Numbered from the stretch's first letter, positions 34,226-43,194 are shown. The stretch is DNA of 64,000 bases from Bacteroidales bacterium UBA2714 (GCA_002354035.1 DEKU01000071.1:1-64000), one strand, 5' to 3'. Numbers and translations: made by a program. Notes: generated by a model from the sequence alone, not told the origin.

Positions 34226-34954
34226 ATGAAGAAATTATTTGCATTAGCCCTTGTCATCGCCCTTATGGCAGGTGGCGCACAGGCACAGAAACGCGACAAC
34301 CGCAAAAGTGGCAAAACCATTCCTTCGTCGATGGTGGACGGCAAAGGCAACAAAACATTTGGCAACAGTGTGAAAGCCCCCGAAATCCGCCAGCTGCCCG
34401 AACCTGTGATAGGGATGGACATGCCGTTCAAGATGGCTCTTGAGCAACGCCGCACCATCCGCACCATAAGAGAAGATGAGCTGCCGATAGATTTAATCTC
34501 GTCACTGCTGTGGAGTGCATATGGTATCAACCGTGCCGAGGAGTCGCGCCGTGTGGTTCCGTCGGCTGTCAATGTGCAGGAATTTGACGTATACCTGTTC
34601 GACCGTCAGGGTGTATACCTTTACGATGCCCAGAAAAAAGCGCTCATTATGGTGGCAGAGGGCGACTATCGGAAAGTGATAAGCTCCCAGCCGTTCTTTG
34701 AGAAAGCACCGGTGTCGATTGTCCTGGTGGCCAATTACGACCGCATGAAGATATTCAAAGACAAGTCGGTACGCGACTTCTACGCAGCTGTCGACTGCGG
34801 ATATATCAGCCAAAATATCTATCTGTTCAGTGCATCGGCCAAACTGGCAACGGTGGCCTGCGGCGGTATTAACCACGATGAGCTGGGCAAATTGCTGCGT
34901 ATCACCAACGGAAAAGCCATGCTGGCACACCCCGTGGGGTTTGCTGAAGAATAG
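34226..34954 (+). CDS. Exported SagB/ThcOx-type nitroreductase
   Basis: The 242-residue protein has a signal peptide (about 1-20, ending AQA-QKRD). A nitroreductase-fold domain follows: LEQRRTIRTIREDELPIDLISSLLWSAYGINR for the N-terminal FMN-binding part, then SAVNVQEFDVYLFDRQGVYLY, and AAVDCGYISQNIYLFSASAK and CGGINHDELGKLL near the end. The family uses FMN to oxidise or reduce small substrates; the export signal implies a periplasmic role. It begins 12 bases after clpX. Confidence 0.8.
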   Translation: MKKLFALALVIALMAGGAQAQKRDNRKSGKTIPSSMVDGKGNKTFGNSVKAPEIRQLPEPVIGMDMPFKMALEQRRTIRTIREDELPIDLISSLLWSAYGINRAEESRRVVPSAVNVQEFDVYLFDRQGVYLYDAQKKALIMVAEGDYRKVISSQPFFEKAPVSIVLVANYDRMKIFKDKSVRDFYAAVDCGYISQNIYLFSASAKLATVACGGINHDELGKLLRITNGKAMLAHPVGFAEE

Positions 34955-35097
34955 TACCCACACTTTGTTCGGGGCAGAAGTGCCAGCGCGGCCAAAGCTG
35001 AGAGTATCCGGGGCCGCCGACTCTTCTGCCCTCTTTTCAGCTGCGAAGTATATCGCATCGATATTTGTCACAACCAACTACAACAGATCCATTGTCT

Positions 35098-35565
35098 ATG
35101 AAACTACGCCTCACCAAGCAATTTAGCTTCGAAATGGCCCATGCACTGCCCGACTATCCGGGGAAGTGCCATAATATCCATGGGCACTCTTATAAACTGT
35201 TCGTTACCGTTGAGGGGGAACCTGCCGGAACGACCGACGAAACCGGCATCCATCAACAGACTGGAGAAGCCCCCATGGGGATGGTGATTGATTTCCACCA
35301 GCTGAAAACGATTGTGGAGGAGGCTATTGTAGACCGTTTTGACCATGCCTTGGTGCTGCCCCAAAAAGAGGGCGACACCAGCCAATCACCCGATAATCTG
35401 GGAGGCTATCAGGCCAAACTGATACTGATGGACTTCCCTCCTACCACCGAGAATTTACTGATTCACTTTGCCCAATTGCTGGAAGGCCGTCTGCCCGAGG
35501 GAACAAGGCTGTATTCGATTAAACTCTACGAAACCGAGACCTCGTGTGGTGAACTGATTCTGTGA
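35098..35565 (+). CDS. queD: 6-carboxytetrahydropterin synthase
   Basis: The 155-residue enzyme catalyses the second step of queuosine/7-deazaguanine synthesis. Zinc ligands are His15, His28 and His30 (MAHALPDYPGKCHNIHGHSY) and the catalytic Cys is Cys24. VIDFHQLKTIVEEAI and the terminal YETETSCGELIL region also fit QueD. The ATG at 35098 gives the normal N-terminus. An insertion at residues 40-60 (EPAGTTDETGIHQQTGEAPMG) is longer than in many homologues. Confidence 0.92.
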   Translation: MKLRLTKQFSFEMAHALPDYPGKCHNIHGHSYKLFVTVEGEPAGTTDETGIHQQTGEAPMGMVIDFHQLKTIVEEAIVDRFDHALVLPQKEGDTSQSPDNLGGYQAKLILMDFPPTTENLLIHFAQLLEGRLPEGTRLYSIKLYETETSCGELIL

Positions 35566-35587
35566 CTCCCTGATCAGGGGTTACGGC

Positions 35588-36034
35588 TCAGTAATTGGAG
35601 ATGTAGAGCAATACGCCGTCGTAGTAGGTGTTATACTGGTAGAGGGGACAAGAGGTGAGGCTGCCATCGAGCGGGAAGCCGTCGCCAAAAGTGCTGAATT
35701 GTGAGCCACAGTCAGGGCACTTCAGAACAAGATTTCCATAGTCGGGATCCATTTCCAGGCGTCCATGGTCGTGAGGGCATGTGCACTCATAAGCCACAAA
35801 CGTGTCCCAGCCCGTACGGATCACAACAACACCCTGATAGCCCCCATAAATATACTCGAAACCACTCATGGTGTTCAGACCGGGATAGAGCGGCGAGTTT
35901 GGCTCGATTTGGCATGTGGCATCCCCCACAGGCACATTGCAATAATAATCCTTGCCGCAACCGCCAAGAGCGGCGACGGCAAGCATCATCACCAAGGCTT
36001 TAAGAATGCTATTGGCCTTGGCCATAGTCGCCAT
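35588..36034 (-). CDS. Rieske-like lipoprotein with variant cluster ligands
   Basis: The 148-residue protein has a lipobox (VAALGGC, Cys26). The Rieske-like pattern is CTCPHDHGRLE (CxH) and, after a beta turn, CPDCGSQFS. The second motif has Cys where a standard Rieske has His (CPDC rather than CPxH), so an ordinary 2Cys-2His cluster cannot form from these positions alone. Other Bacteroidota lipoproteins look similar. Two starts are possible (36034 or 36025). The gene overlaps the 3' end of the M28 peptidase gene, so both exported proteins are likely co-expressed. Confidence 0.7.
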   Translation of the reverse strand: MATMAKANSILKALVMMLAVAALGGCGKDYYCNVPVGDATCQIEPNSPLYPGLNTMSGFEYIYGGYQGVVVIRTGWDTFVAYECTCPHDHGRLEMDPDYGNLVLKCPDCGSQFSTFGDGFPLDGSLTSCPLYQYNTYYDGVLLYISNY

Positions 36035-37025
36035 AAAGTGTTTTCAGAAGGACTTCGCCGACGGCCTTTAGGCTGTTCTTGTCCACATGCTCCATATTAT
36101 CACCCATGGTGTGCCAATGCTCGAAGAAACTGCGTCCGGGAGTATTCTGCACAATGTCGATCATGGGTATACCGGCCAGCCGGTTGACATAGTAGTGGTC
36201 GTCGAGGATGGGGTCGGTGTTTTGGTTGACGAACATTTTGCCGTAACCAATGGCGTCGGCCACACTCCACACTTTATTCATAATACCTGAGGCATAGTTG
36301 CGGCTGACCTCCTCCTTAGTATAGCGGGGCTTCTGGGTCCCTACCATGTCGAGAAGCACGCCATAGGTGGCCGAATAAAAGGGAACATGGGGATTCCGGC
36401 TCCAATACTGGGAGCCTTTGCACCAGCTGTCGTCTTCATACTTATCGGCCCATTCGGGGATTCCTTGGTCCTCGACATCGAAAAAGATGATGTCGATGGG
36501 GACAGACAGGCGGTTGGAAGATACCGCACGGGCCAGCTCCATCAGCACACCGACACCGCTGGCGCCATCATTGGCACCGTCGAAAGGCTTATGGTGGTTA
36601 GCCTTGTCCGGATCGTGGTCGGCCCACATGCGGCTGTCCCAATGGGCGCCCAGAATCACTCTGCGGCCTTCGGGGCTTCCCTGGCGGGCGTTGATGGTGG
36701 CAATGATGTTCTTGCCACGCACCTCGGTTCCATCCCACAAGACGGCGGGGAAATCCTGCACGATAACCGTGTCGCACCAACGACGCATCTGCCCGACCAG
36801 ATAGTCGGCACACTTGCGCTGGCCAGGACTATTCGGGATGCGATAGCCACATGCCACCTGTGCAGCCACAAAGCTATAGGCACTGTCGGCATCGAAGCCT
36901 GGGGTGGCCACTGTTGTGTAATCAATGGCAGGAGCGGCCGAAGCGTTCCCCTTGTCGCTGCCACCGTGGCAAGCCCCCATCAGGACAGCGAGCGTACATA
37001 CAAGCAGGAATCTATTTATCTTCAT
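36009..37025 (-). CDS. M28-family peptidase / glutaminyl cyclase-like lipoprotein
   Basis: The 338-residue protein has a lipobox (LAVLMGAC). M28 landmarks are ILGAHWDSR, FDGANDGASGVGVLMELA and IIFFDVEDQG, with further ligands in LDDHYYVNRLAGIPMIDI and the C-terminal FFEHWHTMGDN. The arrangement, including WDSR and a Gln in DVEDQG, is closest to secreted glutaminyl-peptide cyclotransferases, which make N-terminal pyroglutamate, so that activity is as likely as aminopeptidase activity. The Rieske-like gene overlaps its 3' end. Confidence 0.85.
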   Translation of the reverse strand: MKINRFLLVCTLAVLMGACHGGSDKGNASAAPAIDYTTVATPGFDADSAYSFVAAQVACGYRIPNSPGQRKCADYLVGQMRRWCDTVIVQDFPAVLWDGTEVRGKNIIATINARQGSPEGRRVILGAHWDSRMWADHDPDKANHHKPFDGANDGASGVGVLMELARAVSSNRLSVPIDIIFFDVEDQGIPEWADKYEDDSWCKGSQYWSRNPHVPFYSATYGVLLDMVGTQKPRYTKEEVSRNYASGIMNKVWSVADAIGYGKMFVNQNTDPILDDHYYVNRLAGIPMIDIVQNTPGRSFFEHWHTMGDNMEHVDKNSLKAVGEVLLKTLYGDYGQGQ

Positions 37026-37134
37026 TGTATTCAGAATATTGCTGGGACAGAAATCTTCTATTGGATAAAGAACAAAGGGTGCGGCTATGCAAGCCGCACC
37101 GTAACTTATTCCGAATGATTTGGGTCGAACCGTT

Positions 37135-37698
37135 TTATTTCAAGCGCTCGGCGTATTCGCAAGTGCGGGTATCCACCTTGATACGCTCGCCCTCTTTGAT
37201 AAAGAGCGGGACACGGACCTGAACGCCGGGTTCGACGGTGGCATCCTTCATTGCGTTGGTAGCCGTGTTGCCGGCGAAACCGGGCTCGGTATAGGTGACA
37301 ACAGTCTCGATGAACGGGGGCAACTCGCAAATCAGGGGAGTCTCACTATCAGCAGCCACTGTAATTTCGACATACTGCCCGTCCTTCAGGAACTGAGGAG
37401 CGTTGATGATATTCTCAGGAATATAAATCTGCTCGTAGGTTTCGGTGTGCATAAACACATGCATGTCGCCTTCCTTGTAGAGGTAGGTGTACGGACGGCG
37501 CTCGACGCGCACGACATCGATTTTGGCACCGCTGGGGAAGGTGTTCTCCAACATGCGGCCAGTCTTTACGCTGCGCATCTTGGTGCGGACAAAAGCAGCG
37601 CCTTTACCGGGTTTCACATGCAGGAACTCTACAATCGTGTAAATGTCGTTGTTGAAATTAATACAAAGGCCATTCTTAATATCAGTGGTTGTTGCCAT
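37135..37698 (-). CDS. efp: Elongation factor P
   Basis: The 187-residue protein rescues ribosomes stalled at polyproline. The three OB-like domains are complete. The loop LHVKPGKGAAFVRTK carries the conserved tip residue Lys32 that many bacteria modify. No modification enzyme is in the window. It is followed on the minus strand by a 110-base gap before the M28 gene, and preceded by a small membrane protein. Confidence 0.95.
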   Translation of the reverse strand: MATTTDIKNGLCINFNNDIYTIVEFLHVKPGKGAAFVRTKMRSVKTGRMLENTFPSGAKIDVVRVERRPYTYLYKEGDMHVFMHTETYEQIYIPENIINAPQFLKDGQYVEITVAADSETPLICELPPFIETVVTYTEPGFAGNTATNAMKDATVEPGVQVRVPLFIKEGERIKVDTRTCEYAERLK

Positions 37699-37737
37699 GG
37701 GTAAAAAAAGAGATTTTATTGATTAATAATAATATTT

Positions 37738-38019
37738 TCAAGCATTTGTGGCGTCAGAACCTGCTTTTTTGCGAGCCTCGGCATAGAGTTGAGTCAGGCG
37801 GCGAAGGTCGTTTTTCAATTCCTCATTCTCGGCATCTGCTGCCAGACGGCGGGTGCGCTCCATCATCAGACGGCAGAAAACTGCCACAACCAGAATGCAG
37901 AGCGTAAGGTTCAGGGCACCGGATCCTTGGCTGCGCAAAACAAAATATACCACCGTGGCGGCAATAATCAGCACATACGAAATCCATTCATAAATGCGAA
38001 GCGTTCTTTGGTAATTCAT
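37738..38019 (-). CDS. Small membrane protein with coiled-coil tail
   Basis: The 93-residue protein (ATG at 38019-38017) has two membrane helices (about 10-28 and 36-53), then a charged helix (RTRRLAADAENEELKNDLRRLTQLYAEARKK) likely to be coiled coil. No family is recognised. A promoter lies upstream at 38133-38140. It precedes efp on the same strand by 39 bases. Confidence 0.65.
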   Translation of the reverse strand: MNYQRTLRIYEWISYVLIIAATVVYFVLRSQGSGALNLTLCILVVAVFCRLMMERTRRLAADAENEELKNDLRRLTQLYAEARKKAGSDATNA

Positions 38020-38132
38020 AAACACAATGCAGCCAAAAGCTGCGGTATTGACATTATTATATTATTTATATATCTCGTAACCTGCAAGATATGCCTCCCA
38101 TGCCGGGAACGGCACATACAAATTCCAATTTG

Positions 38133-38140
38133 CAAAGATA
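38133..38140 (-). promoter_or_regulatory. -7 promoter element for the small membrane protein and perhaps efp
   Basis: The minus strand reads TATCTTTG followed by CA after an A/T tract, 114 bases before the start codon. Confidence 0.6.
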
Positions 38141-38424
38141 CAAAAAAACTATTGTATATCACACTTTTTGCAAGAAAAAAAATAAGCATGCAGGATTCAG
38201 CTTTTCAACAAAGCCTCTGCGCAAAGCCTGATACCAAGTGGGAGAGGATGGCTGAGAACACCACCCGCACACAATACAACCTCCCGCACCACTGCCCTCA
38301 CCCCACCTTCGGCCGCGACACAAGAGAAAACCGGCACCCGAAAAACCGCATTGCGACCCCCCACAACCAGCACTTCGAGCCAGACAACGACTATTAAAAA
38401 AATAGAAAAGTTTGTATATCTGAA

Positions 38425-38432
38425 TATTTTTG
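38425..38432 (+). promoter_or_regulatory. -7 promoter element for the small lipoprotein
   Basis: TATTTTTG matches TAnnTTTG and lies 93 bases before the lipoprotein start. The -33 region is not clear. Confidence 0.5.
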
Positions 38433-38525
38433 CGTTATTTTGTATTGTCTTAGACGGCTCCGCCAAAGGGCGTTTAAGCGTTTATAGACACTGAGTATTA
38501 AATAAATATATAAATTCATTGTAAT

Positions 38526-38729
38526 ATGAAAAAGTGTGCAAAGGCATTCGTAGCAATGGTGCTCATAGCAGGGTTGACGGCTGTTTGCGGAGGTTTCTCC
38601 TCGTGCAGCTCTTCTCGTTCCGCCACCATGTATCCCACTAAGAAATACAAATCGAGCAAGGTGGTCAAATCGAATATTTCAGTGCGTGGCACCAATAAAA
38701 AGAATGGCTCGACATATCGCTCCTATTAG
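38526..38729 (+). CDS. Small basic lipoprotein
   Basis: The 67-residue product has a lipobox (GGFSSC) after a hydrophobic segment, then a short basic tail (YPTKKYKSSKVVKSNISVRG and TNKKNGSTYRSY). The form recurs in Bacteroidota. The last 26 bases overlap the start of the thioredoxin-like gene, suggesting coupling. Confidence 0.6.
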   Translation: MKKCAKAFVAMVLIAGLTAVCGGFSSCSSSRSATMYPTKKYKSSKVVKSNISVRGTNKKNGSTYRSY

Positions 38730-39642
38730 GGTCTTGGCGTTAGTTATCGGTGTGCTGCTTCCCTTGGCAAGCAGTGCACAGGGATTCGAAATAAGTGGCG
38801 AGAGCAGCCTTACAGGCACATTGACTCTCAATGTGTTCGACGGCGACTCCACCAGCCACAGCTTCACTACCAAATCCAACAAAGGCCGTTTCTATTTTTC
38901 GGGAACGGTGGAGAAGCCTGTGGTTGCCTCCATCGAGCACGCTGCCATGCAACGCCCGCTCTATTTCTTTATAGAGAACTCCCCCATCGCCATCAATGTC
39001 AACGCCACACATCCCGAAGCCTCAATCATCAAAGGCTCACGCAGCAACAGCGAATACCGCTACCTGATGGAACGCTACCGCGCAGCCTCCGACCCCAACG
39101 GTTTCCTGCGTCAGTACGTGCGTGAAAACAGCAACTCCCAATTTGCCCCCTTCATCCTTTACGACCAAATGCCCAACCTCGACGAGGCTGTGGTACGCCA
39201 GTTGGTGTCTCAGCTGACTGCCGAGGCGCGCTCCGTCTACCACTACGCCTTGTTGCGCCGTTGGATGCGCCAGACACCTGCCGTCTCCGACGGCAGCGAA
39301 ATGCCCGATTTCGCATTCCTCGACGCCAAGAAAAACCGCCATACTTTCGCCCAGGAACACGACTCCACAAGCTATACACTGCTTTTCTTTACCGCCGGAT
39401 GGTGCGACATTTGCAGCCGATGGCACAACCAGGCCTCCACAATGATGGAGGGAAAGAACGTGCGTCTGCTCCCCATCAATATCGACGACAACCCCAACGG
39501 CTGGGACGCCCAATACCTCAAACAACTGGACGTAGACCATCTGCCCTACATGATTCTGGTCGACCCCAAAGGTCTGGTTGTGGCAAGCGACTTGCGGATG
39601 TGGGAACTGGAGCGCCTTGCGCGCCGAATACCTGTTGAATAG
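38704..39642 (+). CDS. Exported thioredoxin-like protein (DUF4369-like N-domain)
   Basis: With ATG 38704 the product is 312 residues. It has a signal peptide (to about ASSA-QGF), an N-terminal DUF4369-like beta domain (about 30-140), a helical linker, and a thioredoxin/TlpA-like C-terminal domain with the redox motif WCDIC at residues 233-237 and cis-Pro region VDHLPYMILVDPKG. It is a second periplasmic thiol protein in the window besides 6959-7951, with a different N-domain. Confidence 0.8.
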   Translation: MARHIAPIRVLALVIGVLLPLASSAQGFEISGESSLTGTLTLNVFDGDSTSHSFTTKSNKGRFYFSGTVEKPVVASIEHAAMQRPLYFFIENSPIAINVNATHPEASIIKGSRSNSEYRYLMERYRAASDPNGFLRQYVRENSNSQFAPFILYDQMPNLDEAVVRQLVSQLTAEARSVYHYALLRRWMRQTPAVSDGSEMPDFAFLDAKKNRHTFAQEHDSTSYTLLFFTAGWCDICSRWHNQASTMMEGKNVRLLPINIDDNPNGWDAQYLKQLDVDHLPYMILVDPKGLVVASDLRMWELERLARRIPVE

Positions 39643-39689
39643 CTCCCCCGTCACACCCCTTCCGTTCAATCCAACAGCAGACACCTACA

Positions 39690-40751
39690 ATGGACAATTT
39701 ATTATATCCCCTGAAATTCCTCCCCCTGTTCAAACAAAAAGTATGGGGAGGCAACAAAATCAAAAGCCTCGGCTTCGACTATGACCCCCTTCCCAACTGC
39801 GGCGAACTCTGGACCCTGTCGGGTGTGGAAGGGAACGAGTCGGTTGTGGAAAACGGCTTTCTGGCCGACAATCACATCAACGAACTAATCGAAATCTATA
39901 TGGGCGAACTGGTCGGCGAGAAGAACTACGACCATTTCGGCACCGAGTTCCCCCTCCTGATCAAACTGATCGACGCCGCCGACCGCCTTTCCATCCAAGT
40001 GCACCCCGACGACACCCTCGCCAGGCGGCGCGGGTTGGACAACGGAAAGACCGAAATGTGGTACATAATCGATGCCGACAAATCATCCGAAATCGTGGAC
40101 GGCTTCGAGCAGGAAGTCACCTCCGACGAGTACCGGCAATACCTCGCCGCCGGACATCTGGAACGCCTCCTCCACATCGAGCACCCCCAGCCCGGCGACA
40201 CCTTCTTTATCCCCGCCGGACGAATACATGCCATTGGCAGCGGCATACTCTTGGCCGAGATACAACAAAAAAGCGACTGCACCTATCGTATCTACGACTA
40301 CAATCGTCCCGACTCCGACGGCAACCTGCGGCAACTCCACACCGAGGAAGCCCTCGACGCCATCGACTTCCGACCCACCGCCAACGGCAAAACCCACTAC
40401 ACCTACCGCCCCAACTCCACCACCCCGCTGGCCCAATGCCCCTACTTCACCACCAACCTGCTGGTTTTCGACAAACCCCTGCACAAAGACTTCTCCTCGC
40501 TCGACTCCTTTGTGGCTTACCTCTGCGTGGAAGGCGTGGCGGCCATCCATTCATTGGGGACTGTCGTACCCATTCACGCCGGCGAATGCGTGCTCGTGCC
40601 CGCCATTGCGGACTCTGTCGACATCCACCCCGCAGGCAAAGCCCGCCTGCTCGAAGTCTACATCGACCCCAAGCAGTGGCAAGGCGAATCGCAGGGCCAC
40701 TCCCACGACAACGACTGGCTTGTGGAATTCAACCCCCGCGCCGAAAGATAA
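39690..40751 (+). CDS. manA: Mannose-6-phosphate isomerase, class I
   Basis: The 353-residue zinc enzyme interconverts fructose-6-phosphate and mannose-6-phosphate. The metal site is in LSIQVHPDD and GKTEMWYI, with a further ligand in PAGRIHAIGSGILLAEIQQ and the family's conserved YRIYDYNR close by. It belongs to the shorter bacterial class I type. The next frame starts on the last base of its stop codon. Confidence 0.93.
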   Translation: MDNLLYPLKFLPLFKQKVWGGNKIKSLGFDYDPLPNCGELWTLSGVEGNESVVENGFLADNHINELIEIYMGELVGEKNYDHFGTEFPLLIKLIDAADRLSIQVHPDDTLARRRGLDNGKTEMWYIIDADKSSEIVDGFEQEVTSDEYRQYLAAGHLERLLHIEHPQPGDTFFIPAGRIHAIGSGILLAEIQQKSDCTYRIYDYNRPDSDGNLRQLHTEEALDAIDFRPTANGKTHYTYRPNSTTPLAQCPYFTTNLLVFDKPLHKDFSSLDSFVAYLCVEGVAAIHSLGTVVPIHAGECVLVPAIADSVDIHPAGKARLLEVYIDPKQWQGESQGHSHDNDWLVEFNPRAER

Positions 40752-40952
40752 TGCCCCCTCTGCGCTTGCTCTGTGCGACGTTGCTGCCATGGGGAAGAAT
40801 GGGGGACACTGACCGGGCTGTACAACATCTACACCAACCCCCACGACTACCCCTTCCGCTACGACAGCATCGACGGAACCCTCACCGTCTGGCTGAGCCG
40901 CGACACCGGCAACCCCGACGTCAAGCATTTTGTCTACCACCGCGATAGGTGA
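40751..40952 (+). pseudogene. Small frameshifted reading frame after manA
   Basis: The ATG at 40751 shares a base with the manA stop and starts MPPLRLLCATLLPWGRMG. Translation then runs into an Arg/Pro-rich stretch. If one G is removed from the GGGGG run at 40801-40805, the frame continues as MGTLTGLYNIYTNPHDYPFR, then YDSIDGTLTVWLSRDTG.. to a TGA at 40950, a sensible 66-residue protein. It may be a broken gene, a slippery-run phase switch or a sequencing error. No family is recognised. Confidence 0.45.
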
Positions 40953-41114
40953 CCGGTGGCTTTGAGGGTGGTGAGAAGCGGTTTGGTCAACCGGCAAGCC
41001 AATTCTCACCCTTTCCCCTTCCCATCAATAAAAGCGACGCCCCGCAGCTCCCACCGCATTCGCAAAAACACAGAAATCTGCAAAAAGGAACAAATACAAC
41101 TAACATTCAACATC

Positions 41115-41687
41115 ATGAAAAAAGCAACAATGCTGTTATGCATCCTGTTGGGCGCGCAGATGGCCATGGGCCAGCAGGAGCCGGAAGCTCCGAAAAACAA
41201 CGTCAAAGTTGACTACAACTACCATCTTGTAAGCCTCAACCAGCAGTCCGATGTCCTCTCCAAGACCGTCGGCCGCGAAATCGGCGTCGAGTACAACCGC
41301 TCACTGTCCCAGTCCTTCGACGTCGGCGTGCGGTTCGCCGTGCGCGACGCCACCTACGCAAAGCTGAACCCCCAGACATTTCATGTCGAGACATCGGGCT
41401 CCGACCTGGCCTGCTCGTTCGGCGCCAACGCATACTACCATTTCCTCCCCGCCCTCGGCTCCGGGCGCACGGGCTGGAACGGCTATGCCGCCGCCAGGGC
41501 CGGCCTGGGCCTCGCCGACAAACTCCGTTTCGAGTACAGCCTCGGCCTCGGCACCGAGTATTACTTCACCCCCATGTGGGGCCTGTTTGTCGAGACCGGC
41601 TGGGGCAACGCCTTCTTCATGCAGACCGGCACGGCAGACAATCAAGACCACCTGCAGCTGCACGGCGGCGTCACCCTGCGCTTCTGA
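41115..41687 (+). CDS. Small outer-membrane beta-barrel protein
   Basis: With the ATG at 41115 the product is 190 residues. It has a signal peptide (ending AMG-QQEP) and mature alternating strands (IGVEYNRSLSQSFDVGVRFAV, GTEYYFTPMWGLFVETGWG), and ends LHGGVTLRF with a terminal Phe, the classic barrel signature. It resembles the OprF/OMP_b-brl families. No specific role can be read. It is convergent with miaA, separated by a 573-base repeat-containing gap. Confidence 0.75.
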   Translation: MKKATMLLCILLGAQMAMGQQEPEAPKNNVKVDYNYHLVSLNQQSDVLSKTVGREIGVEYNRSLSQSFDVGVRFAVRDATYAKLNPQTFHVETSGSDLACSFGANAYYHFLPALGSGRTGWNGYAAARAGLGLADKLRFEYSLGLGTEYYFTPMWGLFVETGWGNAFFMQTGTADNQDHLQLHGGVTLRF

Positions 41688-42260
41688 CCGCAGCCCCACC
41701 GCGCGGCGAGCGGCGCTGCCCAAAGGCGGAACCCTCCTCCTTTGGGCGGCGCCGCCCTCTTTTCAGGGCAAGCGTCGGCCGCCCTCCGAGCCCGCCACGC
41801 GGAGGGCATCCGCCTGCCAGTGCCGACCCGGACAGGCCAGTCCCTTATTCGAAACACAAGATATGCCATACTGTTGAACATCACAATAACCTCTATTCAG
41901 AGACAAAATAGAGACAAAACAGAGACAAAACAGAGACAAAATGTACAATAAGGAGCGGACCTGGAGCGAACCTGGAGCGAACCCAGAGCGGAGGCAAGGA
42001 GGCCGCAGAACGTTTCCCGAGCGGAGGCGAAGAGGGGGGAGGACGGAACAAGAGGGGAGGCGAAGAGGGGGAAGGACGGAACAAGGGTGCGTGTGTTCGG
42101 GACAACTTTGCTGATAACTCTATCAGAAAAAGGAAACCTCTTAGGAGCAACAGCCCTTGTGCTATTTGTTTTGTTTGCTTGGAGGGCTACGCCTAATCGG
42201 CGTGATAGGGAAGGCTGAACGGGTTGAGTTTGGTGCTTCTTCCCTCTTCGGCGGTGGTTG
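41688..42260. other. Convergent intergenic region with simple repeats
   Basis: No gene is convincing here. The first 180 bases are GC-rich; then come the tandem repeats described separately, then a mixed stretch up to the miaA stop. Several frames are open across the repeats only because of their base bias. No clear terminator was found for either flanking gene. Confidence 0.45.
41898..42085. repeat. Tandem repeats: 4 x 11 bp and a duplicated 30-bp unit
   Basis: Four copies of an 11-bp unit (YAGAGACAAAA) run from 41898 to 41941. Then CTGGAGCGAAC-type units follow, and a 30-base G/A-rich unit occurs at 42023-42052 and again at 42056-42085 with few differences. The purine-rich strand bias is strong. 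Such blocks are prone to copy-number change. Confidence 0.75.
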
Positions 42261-43193
42261 CTAATCACTTTCCGCGCCTGTGTCCGCATCCTTATTGCGG
42301 AAAAGACGGAGGATGGTTTCAACCTTGTCGGCAAAAGGGAGGGTGCCATCCACCCAATGGATGGCGATACCTTGCCGCTCCATGCGGCGGAACCATGTCA
42401 TCTGCCGCTTGGCAAAACGGCGTATGTCGGTGTAGAGGTCGCGGTACATGTCGTCGTAGCTGCACTGTCCCCGGAGATATTGGGTCACATGGCGATATTC
42501 CAGCCCGTAGCGCAGCAGGCGCTCCTCTGGCACTCCGCTGTCGAGCAGTGCTTTCACCTCCTCAATCATGCCCCCCTGTAGTCGTTCGCGCAAACGGATA
42601 CCGATGCGCTCGATGACCATCTCGCGGGGAAAACGGACCCCTATCACAAGGTGCTGCATGGGCGGGATATGGGGATAGTCGTCGGGGTGCTGAAGGCGGT
42701 ATTCCTGAATTTCGAGAGCGCGGAGCAGGCGGTCGCGGGTCTCGGTGTCGGTGTGGTTGTGAAGCTTGATATAACCTGCCAGCCGTTGGGTGAGTTCCTC
42801 GTCGCTGTAAGCTTCCATGCGGCTTCGGAAATCCGGATCGACCGGGGCGTCGGCCAGCTGGTAGCCCTTCACGACAGACTCGACATACATCCCCGTACCC
42901 CCACAGAGAATGGGCTGGCGGCCGCGCCGCACGATGTCGCCGAAGGCGCGGATGAAGTCGTTCATGAACTGGTAGACATTGTATTCGTAGCCTGCGTCGT
43001 GGATGTCGATAAGGTGGTAAGGGATGTCGACGCCATGGACGTGATAGTCGGCAAGGTCTTTGCCCGAGCCGATATCCATGCCGCGGAACACCTGCCTGGA
43101 GTCGGCACTGATAATCTCACCGCCGAGCTGGAAGGCCAGTTCGGCGGCGAGACTTGTTTTGCCACAAGCCGTAGGGCCTGTTATGGTGAGCAG
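42261..43193 (-). CDS. miaA: tRNA dimethylallyltransferase, start codon unclear
   Basis: The enzyme prenylates A37 of tRNAs reading U-starting codons. The full protein needs the P-loop LTITGPTACGKTSLAAELA and the following ISADSRQVFRGMDIGSGK, which lie in an open frame. But no ATG, GTG or TTG precedes the P-loop, and the first GTG (43091) would remove it. The best available start is CTG at 43193-43191, giving 310 residues, one base after the stop of the upstream gene. Downstream landmarks ILCGGTGMYVESVV, IGVRFPREMVIERI and RRFAKRQMTWFRR are typical of MiaA. A CTG start, or an indel near the junction, would explain this. Confidence 0.85.
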   Translation of the reverse strand: MLTITGPTACGKTSLAAELAFQLGGEIISADSRQVFRGMDIGSGKDLADYHVHGVDIPYHLIDIHDAGYEYNVYQFMNDFIRAFGDIVRRGRQPILCGGTGMYVESVVKGYQLADAPVDPDFRSRMEAYSDEELTQRLAGYIKLHNHTDTETRDRLLRALEIQEYRLQHPDDYPHIPPMQHLVIGVRFPREMVIERIGIRLRERLQGGMIEEVKALLDSGVPEERLLRYGLEYRHVTQYLRGQCSYDDMYRDLYTDIRRFAKRQMTWFRRMERQGIAIHWVDGTLPFADKVETILRLFRNKDADTGAESD

Positions 43194-43194
43194 T

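Larger units (their letters stand above)
38030..38525. other. Divergent intergenic region
   Basis: This region holds the minus-strand promoter (38133-38140) and a plus-strand promoter candidate (38425-38432). Between them an 89-codon minus frame and several plus frames are open, but their composition looks like overlapping noise and they lack recognisable domains or starts near promoters. Confidence 0.45.

Noticed and set aside
38197..38466. 89-codon minus-strand frame in the gap before the small lipoprotein
   Set aside because: It has a hydrophobic stretch, but no promoter, no homology I can recall, and it covers the plus-strand promoter candidate.
41898..41941. CRISPR array
   Set aside because: The units are 11 bp with no spacers and no cas genes nearby.
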